A program made the translations under genes and the position numbers. Below the pieces are notes generated by a model. It made no database searches and was not told the origin of the DNA. It was given only the letters and a program-made list of their open reading frames with translations. From positions 7,835,211-7,899,210 of the forward strand of contig CM035356.1 in the NCBI GenBank assembly GCA_020137815.1: a stretch of 64,000 nt of DNA. Direction: 5' to 3'. Below, one piece after another: positions 53,255-64,000 of this stretch. How positions within the stretch are numbered: the first letter of the stretch is position 1; the number at the start of each line of letters is the position of its first letter. Source of the DNA: Hormiphora californensis. Its lineage: Eukaryota > Ctenophora > Tentaculata > Cydippida > Pleurobrachiidae.

Positions 53255-56200
53255 TTACAGCTCATAACAAGAAACCAGCGAGGAAAGGGCAGCAGCGAAC
53301 AATTTGGGGTTGTTGTAGAAGGCACAATTGTTTGCACACATCTCCGGGCCTGTTCGTAGGAGTTCATCCTCACAGGAACACAGTGGATCAGGTGGGGGAT
53401 TCATTGTGGCTATCTTGTGTCGTAATCTGGGGGATAGTTGGGATTAATGGTTGGTGGTCCTAGATGGCCGAGAACTTAGACAGTTCAACTGAGAGCTGTC
53501 ATACCAATACAACCAATAGATTTAAGGTAACTATAATTATATTCCGGTCGTGATTCGTCCCGGTTGTCCGGCAAGGGGCAGCCCCGGCGATAGGGGGCAG
53601 TGCCCCCGCAAGTTGGGCCCAGGGGCTGCGGTGGGTGTCAAGAGGGCCATTAATTCCTTACCGTTTTATCATTCTGTCAGATTGTGTTAGGATCTTCTTG
53701 TTTCTCTGAACAGTTTCGTGGACCCGAATATCAGTCTTCTTTTCTGGGGATTCCAGCTTCATCTTTCGAATTGCCTGGTTGAGGGGGAGGGGGTTAGAAT
53801 GTTGAAATCTCATTCGCCATGATCTAGACTATTGGAATGGGAATCTCTAATAATAATAATAATAAAGATTTTGGCCACACGGCCAACTCGAAATTCACTC
53901 TACGCAAAGTACGTCTAAACTATAAATGCATTTCCGCTGGATCTCTACCTTTCTCAGATAACCACTAAGGAGTCACAGACCGCTTAAATCCCACATCTCT
54001 CCTTCTCTTTGTTTTTATTTCCTTGACATCCATGTCTGACCACGTCATGGCGATTGCCAATACTTCGCTGTCCTTGTTTTATTTTAAACAGTTCAACTTC
54101 CTTTATGACATAAATTCTGAAACCTGATTTGTATGTCATTACATATTATGATACACCATGTTTTAGATGGCAATATTCAGCGAAGGAGGATTCTCTACCC
54201 CTGATTTTTACCTTTTTGTCATCTTTCTTATAATCCCATGTTTATCAGTCCCTCTAAACTATTTGGTGATGAGACACAACTATCAGAAAAGACCATCTAT
54301 CGCTCGGAGCTTGTACCTCATTTTGAGTGGGGTCGATTTAGTGGTATGTCCGTATACCTTACTACCCGTTGCTGTCGGTCTGTGGGTGCCCAAAGAATGT
54401 CCTATCGCAGATAACCAGACATGTGCGGAACCTTACTACAATACTACGAGAAAAACAGAAAGCATCGCGTGGACAACATTATCATGTGGAAACTACATCT
54501 GCTTATTCTGGCCAATGGTAATCACATCGTTTCTTACGACAGTTCGGTACTTTCAAATTAAGTACCCGTTCCGTTATATCTCACAAAGGGTAGTGTTGAC
54601 AGCATTGTCACTTGTCCTTATGATCCATGTTATTACCGTTCTTGTAGCATTTCATCTATTGAGAGAGGATAATCTTGTTTTCTACGTTTTGTTGCAGAGA
54701 TGCGCACAAGTGGGCAGAACGGTTGGTGTGTTGATTTTGCAACAAGTCGCAAGTCTTATAATTTTAACATTGCAAGCAACTGGTATTGTATTCACAACTT
54801 TAACTTTGGTCGAGTTATACCAGCTATACAAACATCCAATACAGGGCAATGGGGAAGGAAGGGCCCGATCTAAGATAGGAGGAACAGTAAAAGTCCTGAT
54901 ACTGAATTTAGGGAGCATTATACATTTCCTTTGCTTGGTCATAATAACAACCATTAATGACAACTGGAAACAGCCAGATATCGTGACATCCAAATACCCC
55001 ATCGCTAACTTCATAATCTTCATTGTACTTCCAGCAATATCGTCGATGACCAACCCCTTGGTATATCTGTCTTTCGGTTTAGGGCAGACAAGAGCGGGTT
55101 GAGTTGTTCTAGCTACCACCCCTAATAACTAACAGGTGCACTAATAGTGTGTATTACGTGGTATACGGTGTTACAAAGAACCTTGTTACGAGAAACGAAC
55201 TAGAAACGAACGTGATACATTAGTATTAGTATTATACATTAGTAGTAAAGTAGTAAGTAAAGTAGTAAATAAACGTGATAGATTAATATGAAGTAGTTGA
55301 ACAAATCTGTGTTGCTGATTATTTGTTACATGTGTAATATGAGCTTTCGCTGCTAATGATGTATCTAGTTGTTAATAAAATTACTTGATCTGTTTATGTG
55401 ACTCTAACTGTTCTAATTGGGTATAGGATATCACTTGTCGGAACAAGATTTTCAATATCTTCTCTGGCTGCTAATCTCACTTTCTCTCTCTCTCTCACAC
55501 ACGCCCTACTGATCAACATTTGAAGGGGAAACACACCGACGGGCAGATCACAGTTGTAGAAGAATGGTTTGGTTAAAACTTAAAAATCATGAATGAGATC
55601 TGCTCAGGATTAAACAGGGAGGAAAATTAATCCTGAGCAGATCTCATTCATTATATCACTCGTTGGATGATAAATGACAATGTTTCCACTCTGCCAGTTC
55701 CAGACCTATACTCTAACTTTTCTCACCTCGTTAACCAATGTTTCCGCAATGTGTCGATCACTTTCAGCCTGCCACTTCAGTGCCTGGGATGTTTTCTTCT
55801 CCTCCTTTTCTCGCTTCTTCTCCCGAGTCTGCTCTCGCTCCAGAATACTGTACGCTTTTCTACTCTCCTTCACTCGATGTACCCTAGTTAGACAGTCAAG
55901 GTATTCAGAACATCCAGTAGGGTTAAATCAAAATTCAAAAGTAATGAGTTGAAAATGCACTTTCTGGCAAATGGTGCTTACCTTAGGGTGGGGCTATCTG
56001 ATACGTTCTCCTTGTTAGTTTCATCGCGAGTCTGAATGATAGTTATTATTATAATGGGTACAAGTAAGTAAGAGGAATTGAGAAAGAGTATGAAATGAAG
56101 GAGTTGAATCGAAGGGGGTCTGTATGATCACGGAAAATAAGTTTCAAACCTGTGATTTAGAGCAGACAACAACAGGCAACTTCTTCATGGCATCCACACT

Positions 56201-56743
56201 TCTCATGAGGATATCATCTGCCTTCTGCAGCTGTAATGTCTCGTTCTGCTTTACCTCCTGATCCCTTTCTCTTTCACCTTGTAATCTCTTCTTTAATCGA
56301 GCCCTAAAATTAGCAACTCGGCGCTCCTTGGCATCTTGAATTTGTCGAAATGCCGCATCGGCTGCGGCTGCATTTGCAACTGCGTCATCCGAGTCGAAAT
56401 GTGGCTTAGCAAGGTGTAATGGCTCTGCAAAACCAGTCCTGTAAAATGAGAACATGCTTTCAATTTTCAAACAGGGGCAGGGCGCAGGCATGATCAATGG
56501 TTTGATACAAATTGAAGATTTTATCCTAAGAGGCCACACCTAAATTTGAGTCGTCCTGACACTGTGTCCTGTGCTCTGTGAATAAATCAAAAGAAAGTAT
56601 GAACAACTTCAAGCATAAATACGAACCTGACAGGAAGGTTACAGTTTGAAAGGTGTCTCTGTCCCCAGAGGTAGCTCTATTTTACTAGTAACGCCCTTCA
56701 GGTCGCACATAAGACGAGGTGTAGAGACATTCTCCAGGGCCAT
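53255..56743 (-). CDS. Coiled-coil protein with C-terminal Cys-rich motif, possibly CCDC15-like
   Basis: Six minus-strand exons (56743-56643, 56438-56150, 56031-55982, 55883-55727, 53774-53662, 53426-53255) join in phase to 293 residues. The middle is charged and heptad-like (ANAAAADAAFRQIQDAKERR, KKRLQGERERDQEVKQNE, SILEREQTREKKREKEEKK), so a long coiled coil is expected. The C-terminus reads PDPLCSCEDELL then GPEMCANNCAFYNNPKLF, a compact C-x-C, C-x3-C arrangement followed by FY. I recall a similar ending in CCDC15, a centrosomal protein, but this is from memory and tentative; the protein is also far shorter than human CCDC15. Its 1.95-kb fourth intron contains the receptor gene at 54167-55102 on the opposite strand. 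The gene shares a 450-bp upstream region with the divergent ADHFE1. Confidence 0.75.
54167..55102 (+). CDS. Divergent class A (rhodopsin-like) GPCR, single exon, nested
   Basis: 311 residues with seven hydrophobic segments. TM1 begins FYLFVIFLIIPCLSVPLNYL. TM2 has LYLILSGVDLVVCPYTLLPV with the usual Asp. The extracellular loop has several Cys and a sequon (YNTT). TM3 ends VITSFLTTVRYFQIKYPFRY, where VRY stands for the DRY motif. TM7 has FIVLPAISSMTNPLVYLSFG with a full NPxxY-type NPLVY. The ligand is unknown. The C-terminal tail after TM7 is very short (GLGQTRAG). The start ATG follows a minimal ATGTTTTAG, which may be either a tiny upstream frame or a splice acceptor. The gene lies inside an intron of the minus-strand coiled-coil gene. 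Intronless receptor genes are common. Confidence 0.85.
   Translation: MAIFSEGGFSTPDFYLFVIFLIIPCLSVPLNYLVMRHNYQKRPSIARSLYLILSGVDLVVCPYTLLPVAVGLWVPKECPIADNQTCAEPYYNTTRKTESIAWTTLSCGNYICLFWPMVITSFLTTVRYFQIKYPFRYISQRVVLTALSLVLMIHVITVLVAFHLLREDNLVFYVLLQRCAQVGRTVGVLILQQVASLIILTLQATGIVFTTLTLVELYQLYKHPIQGNGEGRARSKIGGTVKVLILNLGSIIHFLCLVIITTINDNWKQPDIVTSKYPIANFIIFIVLPAISSMTNPLVYLSFGLGQTRAG
55589..55651. repeat. Perfect 25-bp hairpin
   Basis: ATGAATGAGATCTGCTCAGG then ATTAA (55589-55613) pairs without mismatch with TTAATCCTGAGCAGATCTCA then TTCAT (55627-55651) around a 13-base loop. It lies in the intron of the coiled-coil gene, about 490 bp downstream of the nested receptor. Confidence 0.85.
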
Positions 56744-57194
56744 ATCCTGCGCTAGACAGAGTTTCAGAGTTAAAATTTAAAACAGTCACGCTAGAGTCTA
56801 CAGTCTTGAGCCTAGAAATTGGCATACGCTGCAGGCCCCTCGTTGCGTGCATGAGGGGGATGCAGTGCATTCCAAGCCTAGAAAGCAGTTAACCGTGGAG
56901 CGGAGACACGTCCGTTGGGGGTTTTTTGAGGCGCTTTCCAGCGCAGCTCAGGTCAACCCGAAGTAAGAAATACACGCGTCGCGCCGCGCATATGTCAGCA
57001 AATATAAAATCTACAAATTCAGCGCGTTACATTTATCGCTGTCACGCCGCCGCCGTTCTTTTGGACCAAAACTGAAATTTTGAAATCACATCTTTTTTTT
57101 GAAAGTTTCGAATTTCTTTTTCAGATTTTCCGTCTACCGACTTGTTTTCTTTCACTCCCAGGGTACGGTCTCCACGCTTCATAATTTATTAAAG
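56744..57194. promoter_or_regulatory. Shared divergent promoter region
   Basis: The start codons of the coiled-coil gene (minus) and ADHFE1 (plus) stand 450 bp apart, head to head. The region has CpG-rich words (CGCGTCGCGCCGCGC at about 56971) unlike the AT-rich surroundings, and no TATA box. Head-to-head genes with this spacing usually share a bidirectional promoter; that is inference. Confidence 0.5.
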
Positions 57195-59893
57195 ATGTCC
57201 AAGGGTCGCCATCTTCTCAAATTGATAAGAAAAACAACCGACTGTTGCCCAATGCACAGTCAGTCCTACAATCGGCTTTCCAATGCCCCTCTGAGGAAAG
57301 AGTACGCCATTGAGATGGCCTGCAGGTGAGAATTCAAAGCCATTTTTATTAAATTCAAAGCCCGTATCTGTTTCCTTGATTTATTTGTGTCCATGATTTG
57401 TCCAGTGCCATCCGATACGGTCCCGGTGTAACGGAGGAGGTAGGGATGGATTTGCAGAATATCGGGGCTGAACGGGTTGCTGTGATAACCGATGGTAACC
57501 TGGTAATTTACATGTCGCATGTCGTTTGCAAGATACCTTCTAGATAGGCAGTACTGGCATGAGCTCTTGTACGTTGGGTGCCACTTGCCAGTGTTTTGAC
57601 TTTTGCAGCGGGATATTTGTAACTTATTAATTGTTGAAAATTGAACTAGGCTGAACCTTACCTAGCCCTCATTGTATATACCTCTTCTGAACAACACGAC
57701 CTCCCAGGTGAATCTCCCACCAGTACAAAAGGCATTACACGCCCTGGAGAAGGCTGGTGTGCCCTTCGAGGTGTATGACAGAGTCAGAATTGAGCCCACT
57801 GATACGAGTTTTAAGGAATGTATTGACTTTGTCAGGAAGATCCAGCCTGATGCCATACTAGGTTTGTTATGAGAGACGGTCGAGAAAGGCAGATACTTGG
57901 TAGAGTTATTGGTTGCTCTTCAGTCTTCAGAGTCAACTTCATGCTTATTGTTTACCCTTCTTTCCCCACCAGCTGTTGGAGGTGGGAGTGTGATTGACAC
58001 GGCGAAGGCAGCCAACCTTTACACAACCTACCCAGAGGCAGACTTCCTTGATTTTGTTAACCCTCCCATTGGAAAGGGTCTCCCGGTCACTAAACACCTC
58101 CTTCCTTTATTGGCAGTTCCCACAACGGCCGGGACAGGAAGTGAAACTACCGGGGTGGCTGTGTTCGATTATGAACCCCTCAAAGCTAAGACAGGTGAGA
58201 CGAAATGTAGGATTTGTTGTTAGGCAGACCTCGTATATAATGAGGGTGTGTGCGTTTGTGTTTGGGAGTGATTGTAATTTGAGCTTTGTTTTCATATCAC
58301 AGCACAATATACACATACCAGGCATACTACTACCCCTCGTGATACTACAATATAATACTACTCACTAATTACCTGCAGGAATATCTCCTGACTCCCCGTG
58401 ATATAACTAACAACTAATTATCTGCAGGTATTGCTAATCGTGCTATCAGGCCCACGCTAGGGTTGGTTGACCCAGACAACATTATCACAATGCCAGCACG
58501 GGTAACTGCATACAGTGGGTTTGATGTGCTGTGCCATGCCATTGAGAGTTACACTGCCCTCTCCTACACTGAGAGGGGCCCTGCTCCAGAGAATCCAAAA
58601 TTCAGGCCTGCCTATCAGGTTAATATATTCTTCTTTTGACTTTGTTTCTTGAGCTCTCTCTCTCTCTCTCCCTCTTCCCTCCCTCTCTCTCTTTCCCTCC
58701 CTCTTCCCTCCCTCTCTCCCTATCTCTGTCCCACTGCATGCCCCTATAATGCCACCTGTACCAAGAGTGTGTTTGTGTATTGCAGGGAAGTAATCCGCTG
58801 AGTGATGTTTGGTCGAAGCACGCCTGCCATATCGTCAGCAAGTACTTCAAAAGGGCCGTACAAGATCCAGAGGACTATGAGGCGAGGTAATGTTATATTA
58901 CTAATATACTTACTAATATGTATATATAACATTGTATTTATATTCTAATCACCCGATGTATGTTGGGACGGGTAAGAATATTTTTTATTATGTTTTTAGA
59001 TTTCTAATTTCTATACATACTAGGTAATAGCTGTCATCAACATGTTCACATAATTACATCAATATTTTAACAAGCTTGTTTCATTATACCGTTATGTTTC
59101 CTGTTTCTGTGTAGTGTAGACTAAACCAATTTATAACTCGCTACAAACTTGGCAACCACTGCCATATGAAATAATATCAGGCGGCTAATAAATCGCGTCA
59201 TAACAACCCACGCCCTGTTTCTCTCTTTGTGTGCTATACACAATCAGAATATTTTTTCAATCAGCCACAAATACATTATAATTGATTTGGTCGGGTTGTT
59301 ATAATTAAGTGATTTAACACACTACCCCTCCTAACTGACGCCCCTCCCCCAACCCAGGTGGTTTAACTAATTACTCCCCCAACCCAGGTGGTTTAACTGA
59401 CACCCCTCCCCAAACCCAGGTGGTTTAACTAATTACTCCCCCAACCCAGGTGGTTTAACTAATTACCCCTCCCAACCCAGGTGGTATAACTGACACCCCT
59501 CCCCCCACCCAGGTGGTTTAACTAATTACTCCCCCCACCAGGTGTCAGATGCATTTGGCCAGCTCTATGGCCGGGGTTGGGTTTGGTAATGCTGGTGTCC
59601 ATTTGTGTCACGGTCTATCTTACTCCATTAGCGGTCTCAATAGGAACTACCGATCCCCTGATTATCCTGATGAGGTTTGTACTGTCTGTATGCAGGAACC
59701 GACCGAAGCAAGTAAACAACCAATCAGAACTCGTTATTTAGGTCACGTGACTGGTTATCAGCCAATCAGGGACCAGTATTTCCTGAATCGGTCGGTTCCT
59801 ATCTGTATGTATATTTGTAACTGGTTATCTTACTTTCTACTACTTTCTGTGTTGTATGTATGATGTGTATGTCTGGTGTGTACTGTTTGTAGC

Positions 59894-59950
<57 letters not shown>

Positions 59951-61055
59951 GCCTTTTAGTACTGTCTGTACGTATGTATGTACTCTCTATTGGTATTCTC
60001 TGTCTTTTTAGCGGAGGATAGAGAGAGTATTAGTCAAGATAGGGTTCATTCACAATTATTCTTCTAATGGGCTACATTTTATCAGTGACAGCTCTTTTAT
60101 ATGGTAGCATTATCTCCCATGACATTTGACAACTTCAGATCAAGTTGATTCCCCACGGATTGTCTGTGTGTATCACAGCCCCCGCTGTATTCTCTGCTAC
60201 AGCGGATAGTAGCCCTGAGCGTCACGCCGAAATTGCTGAGATCTTGGGAGGAAAACCTGTCCGGAAAGAAGACGCAGGTCAGTGTTAACAATCTGGTTTT
60301 CATTTAGTTTCACACAATCATAGACCGTTCAAAAGAGTATAATTATAATAATTGAATCTTCATTAGTTTCGCATTCAATTTGAATTTTAGACGGTGTTAG
60401 ACTGTATTTGTTGCTGCCACTGTAACACAAAACACGGGGAGCCAACTGTGTATTATTAAATGGAGCTGCACGTGTGACGTAGTAGTAAAAGCTGCCTTGT
60501 GTGTGTAATATGATCCCCAGTGTGGTGAGATAGAGGGAGGACATTCGTCCCATCCATATCATACACCCCCCCCTTTTAATTAGACAAACACTATTACATG
60601 TGGTCCTGATTTAGACAGACTGAGAAAGGTGAGATATAAGCCGAATGTAAAATGCAGCCTGTAGAAGTGAGCAATAACATCAGCTTCACTTCCGTTTGCA
60701 ATGACGAACACGATCTTAGAAAAGCAAAAGAACTTTAGTTTTGGGAGATTAGGTAATCACAAGGAACCACTTTGTTTATACACACGACACTTGTTCCTGC
60801 CCACCCCTCTCCCTAGATACACACATGCTCACCCCCTCCCTCTCCCTAGGTACGGCACTATCTGACGTTCTCCGTGAGTACCTGGACACCCTGGGAGTAC
60901 CTGATGGTCTGAATGCCCTGGGATACACCGATGATGATGTCCCGGCCCTGGTGTCTGGTGCTCTCCCCCAGAAACGTGTCCTCTGTATCTCACCCATTGA
61001 CACCTCTGCTGAGCCCCTCGCAGAGATCTACTCCAATTCCATGAAGAACTACTAA
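57195..61055 (+). CDS. ADHFE1: Hydroxyacid-oxoacid transhydrogenase (iron-dependent ADH family)
   Basis: Nine exons (57195-57325, 57406-57502, 57708-57861, 57973-58194, 58428-58618, 58786-58886, 59542-59674, 60139-60277, 60850-61055) join in phase to 457 residues, about the length of human ADHFE1. Landmarks: [32 protein letters not shown] for dinucleotide binding, [40 protein letters not shown] with a metal His, [19 protein letters not shown] with two His, and [16 protein letters not shown] with another metal His. The mitochondrial enzyme couples oxidation of gamma-hydroxybutyrate to reduction of 2-oxoglutarate. The basic N-terminus ([13 protein letters not shown]) suits a mitochondrial targeting peptide. 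Intron 6 ends in a minisatellite that repeats the splice acceptor. Confidence 0.95.
58656..58736. repeat. CT-rich tract in ADHFE1 intron 5
   Basis: CTCTCT with CCCTCC words, directly upstream of exon 6. Confidence 0.85.
59340..59541 (+). repeat. Minisatellite repeating the ADHFE1 exon 7 splice acceptor
   Basis: About six units of 30-31 bp around CCCAACCCAGGTGGTTTAAC, alternating the endings TAATTACTCCCC and TGACACCCCTCCCC. The last unit runs into the real acceptor CCCCCCACCAG before GTGTCAGATG. Each unit therefore offers a pyrimidine tract and an AG. Confidence 0.9.
59694..59800. mobile_element. 107-bp MITE in ADHFE1 intron 7
   Basis: AGGAACCGACCGAAG at the left end and TCGGTCGGTTCCT at the right form terminal inverted repeats of about 13-14 bp. 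The right half (AATCAGGGACCAGTATTTCC) recurs at 17218-17256. Confidence 0.7.
59889..59952. repeat. (CTGT)n microsatellite
   Basis: About 15 units of CTGT in ADHFE1 intron 7. Confidence 0.95.
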
Positions 61056-62280
<1,225 letters not shown>

Positions 62281-62382
62281 ATTAAAACAAGCCGGTTCCA
62301 AACAAATGTTTCGGTCCTACGGAGATTCCACTGACGAGATCCGTAGGATCGAAATATTTGTTTGGAACCGGCTTGTTTTAAT
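62281..62382. repeat. Long hairpin with a hammerhead-ribozyme-like core, just upstream of the LINE
   Basis: Outer arms of 27 bases pair perfectly (ATTAAAACAAGCCGGTTCCA then AACAAAT, with its inverse at 62356-62382). Inner arms TTTCGGTCCTACGGA and TCCGTAGGATCGAAA match at 14 of 15. The loop and right inner arm read CTGACGA, GATCC, GTA, GGATC, GAAA, which is the conserved hammerhead order CUGANGA, stem II, GAAA. The expected cleavage side reads GTT at 62308-62310. Stem I pairs poorly, so catalytic activity is doubtful. Confidence 0.6.
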
Positions 62383-62406
62383 GTGTTTGCTGCTCTCGGT
62401 TCTTAA

Positions 62407-64000
62407 TTGGATCGATTGAGCTCTCTCGTGCTGAATCGACAATCAACATTGTCTTTATTTTTCCAAGGAGAGGCTAATGGAGAGGACTTCAGGTGTGAGC
62501 AAAGAGGAAAAAAACATGTACTGGACGAGGACCAAAGAGGAACTACTCAGGAAAAGACTTGGAAGATTGGGACACTAAATGTTCGCTCTCTTGTTAATAA
62601 AACTGGAGGTGTTATTTCTCATCTGGAAGAAGAGGATTGTGATATCTGTCTCGTACAGGAAACCTTTTTGAAGTCTACGGATACTGGGAAACTCCAGGAG
62701 ATTAGGGATAATGGATGGATATTTTATCATGTCCACGAGGAGACAGAGGAGGTGGAGGAATAGGAATTCTTTTTCGGGACGGTATAGTCCTTCGACAGTG
62801 CCCAGTGAAGACAAAGTTTAAGTCTTTTCAAGTGCAGGAGGTTCTCATCAGTGACAGAGATCAACCAAAGAGACTCTGTAATGTTTATCGTCCACCATAC
62901 ACAACTAAGTCAAGACTCACAGAGGCTACATTCCTATCTGAGTTCGGAGACTATCTTTCAGAACTTGTTATGAAGCAAGGTACTCCAATTATAGCAGGGG
63001 ATCTGAACTTTCAGGTGCAGGACAAGAACAACTTCTACTCGAGGAAACTATTGGAGCTTCTAGATTCATTTGACCTTCAGCAAAGAGTACCACTATTGCC
63101 TACTCACCAACTTGGTGGAACCTTAGACCTGGTGATAACTACAAGGGAAACCAATCTAGGAGATTTAACAATTTGTCCTAATGGTACTACTTCGGACCAC
63201 TTCCTGGTACAGTTTGGGCTTGAAGTGAGACAGGACCTGTCAAACTCTTGTATGCGGAAATCAATGTTTCGAGAATACATGGACTACAAGTCAATGGACA
63301 AGGAAGGATTCAGAGAGGACCTCCAGAAAGCGGAATTTGAACCAGGCCGGGATCCAGAGGAGAGTATTGTAAACTTCTATCGTTGGTTGGAAAGTGTAGT
63401 GGAAAGGCGAGTTCCGAGGAAACGGGTGAGGACAGGGAAAAAGTTTAAACCGTGGAGAGATGAGGAACTAAGAGGAATACTACGTAAGAGGAGGAGTGCG
63501 GAACGATACTGGAGGAAGCATGGAACTGAGGAAGCGAAACGGAGATTCAATGATTTGAAGAAGCTCTATGGAAACATGGACAAGGAAAAGAGAGCAGCTT
63601 TTGTTAAAGAGGACTTGGATGCGGCAAAAGGGGACCCGAAGAAGCTACAAAGAAAGTTACAGAAACTCCTGGGAAAAGCGGAAACTATTCTTCCTGAGAC
63701 TACCAACAACAAGAACCTGGCTGATGATTTTTCAAAGTTCTTTAGTTCAAAGGTGACCAAAATTCGGACCCAAGTCAATGAGGAGCAGCAGCAGGCTGGC
63801 GATTTTGTGGAATCTGGAAAATCCTGTCATACAACATGGAATGAATTCAAAGAGATATCTGAGGAGGAACTTGTTTCATTAGTGAAATCGATGTCCAGCA
63901 AGCACTGTGACCTGGACCCGTTGCCCACTTGGGTGGTAAAGGAGTGTATAAGTGATCTGGCTCCTGCATTAACATCAATAGTCAATCAGTCTCTACATCA
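62407..64000 (+). mobile_element. Non-LTR retrotransposon (LINE) ORF2: APE endonuclease and start of reverse transcriptase, open at right edge
   Basis: The frame from about 62560 has TWKIGTLNVRSLVNKTGGVI and DICLVQETFL, the start of an apurinic endonuclease-like domain. A one-base shift near 62735 moves the coding frame (GGGGIGILFRDGIV follows). Then NVYRPPYTTKSR, IIAGDLNFQVQD, GGTLDLVITT and NGTTSDHFLVQFGL complete the endonuclease with its catalytic SDH motif. A long Lys/Arg-rich linker follows, and SSKHCDLDPLPTWVVKE then IVNQSL begins the reverse transcriptase. This is the order in Jockey/CR1/Rex-like LINEs. The remainder lies beyond the window. The frameshift suggests the copy is inactive, or a sequence error. 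Confidence 0.9.

Noticed and set aside
53182-53463. Plus-strand 93-residue frame
   Set aside because: It overlaps the last exon of the minus-strand coiled-coil gene, which has a consistent phase and a Cys-rich conserved-looking end.

Overview
The window is animal nuclear DNA. Every confident gene is split by short spliceosomal introns with GT-AG borders. The gene set includes motile-cilium genes, class A receptor-like genes, a Golgi PAPS transporter and a secreted cystatin. The intergenic DNA is full of (CT)n microsatellites, minisatellites, inverted-repeat (MITE or foldback) transposons and non-LTR retrotransposon pieces. Compact introns, motile cilia and this repeat load fit an early-branching or other marine invertebrate, for example a sponge. 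The sequence alone does not fix the phylum.

Layout. At 0-1.1 kb a transposase-like integrase-core gene runs off the left edge. At 1.4-3.1 kb there is a retrotransposon relic and three inverted-repeat elements. At 3.3-6.8 kb lies an unrecognised multi-exon gene, followed by a receptor fragment at 7.9-8.6 kb. At 8.8-17.3 kb I see no gene, only CT/AG microsatellites, a Mutator-like foldback element with a 9-bp target duplication, and a 1.4-kb minisatellite of 16-bp units. At 17.7-28.9 kb four ciliary genes follow each other on the minus strand: two tandem radial-spoke-head RSPH4A/6A paralogues, DRC8 (EFCAB2) and IFT46. At 29.8-33.5 kb is the plus-strand Golgi PAPS transporter SLC35B2, divergent from IFT46. 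At 33.5-35.2 kb is a nest of small inverted-repeat elements and a palindromic TCATGAGG cluster. At 35.4-45.1 kb are dCMP deaminase, a CCCH/CHY zinc-finger protein and RUVBL2 (Reptin). RUVBL2 has four tRNA-Cys genes in one intron, a 1-kb transposon in another, and two one-base insertions in exon 3. At 45.2-46.3 kb a secreted cystatin lies on the minus strand. At 48.1-51.2 kb is glutathione synthetase, and at 51.9-53.0 kb a disordered unknown protein. At 53.3-56.7 kb a coiled-coil, possibly CCDC15-like, gene has a one-exon receptor gene nested in its intron. At 57.2-61.1 kb is ADHFE1. At 62.3-64 kb is a long perfect hairpin followed by a LINE endonuclease/reverse transcriptase ORF that runs off the right edge.

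Functional links. RSPH4A/6A, DRC8 and IFT46 all serve the motile axoneme, and RUVBL2 belongs to the R2TP machinery that helps assemble dynein arms, so the window is rich in ciliary genes. SLC35B2, GSS, DCTD and ADHFE1 are ordinary metabolic genes. For most multi-exon genes I checked exon phases and total coding length by hand; exon borders may still be off by a base or two.
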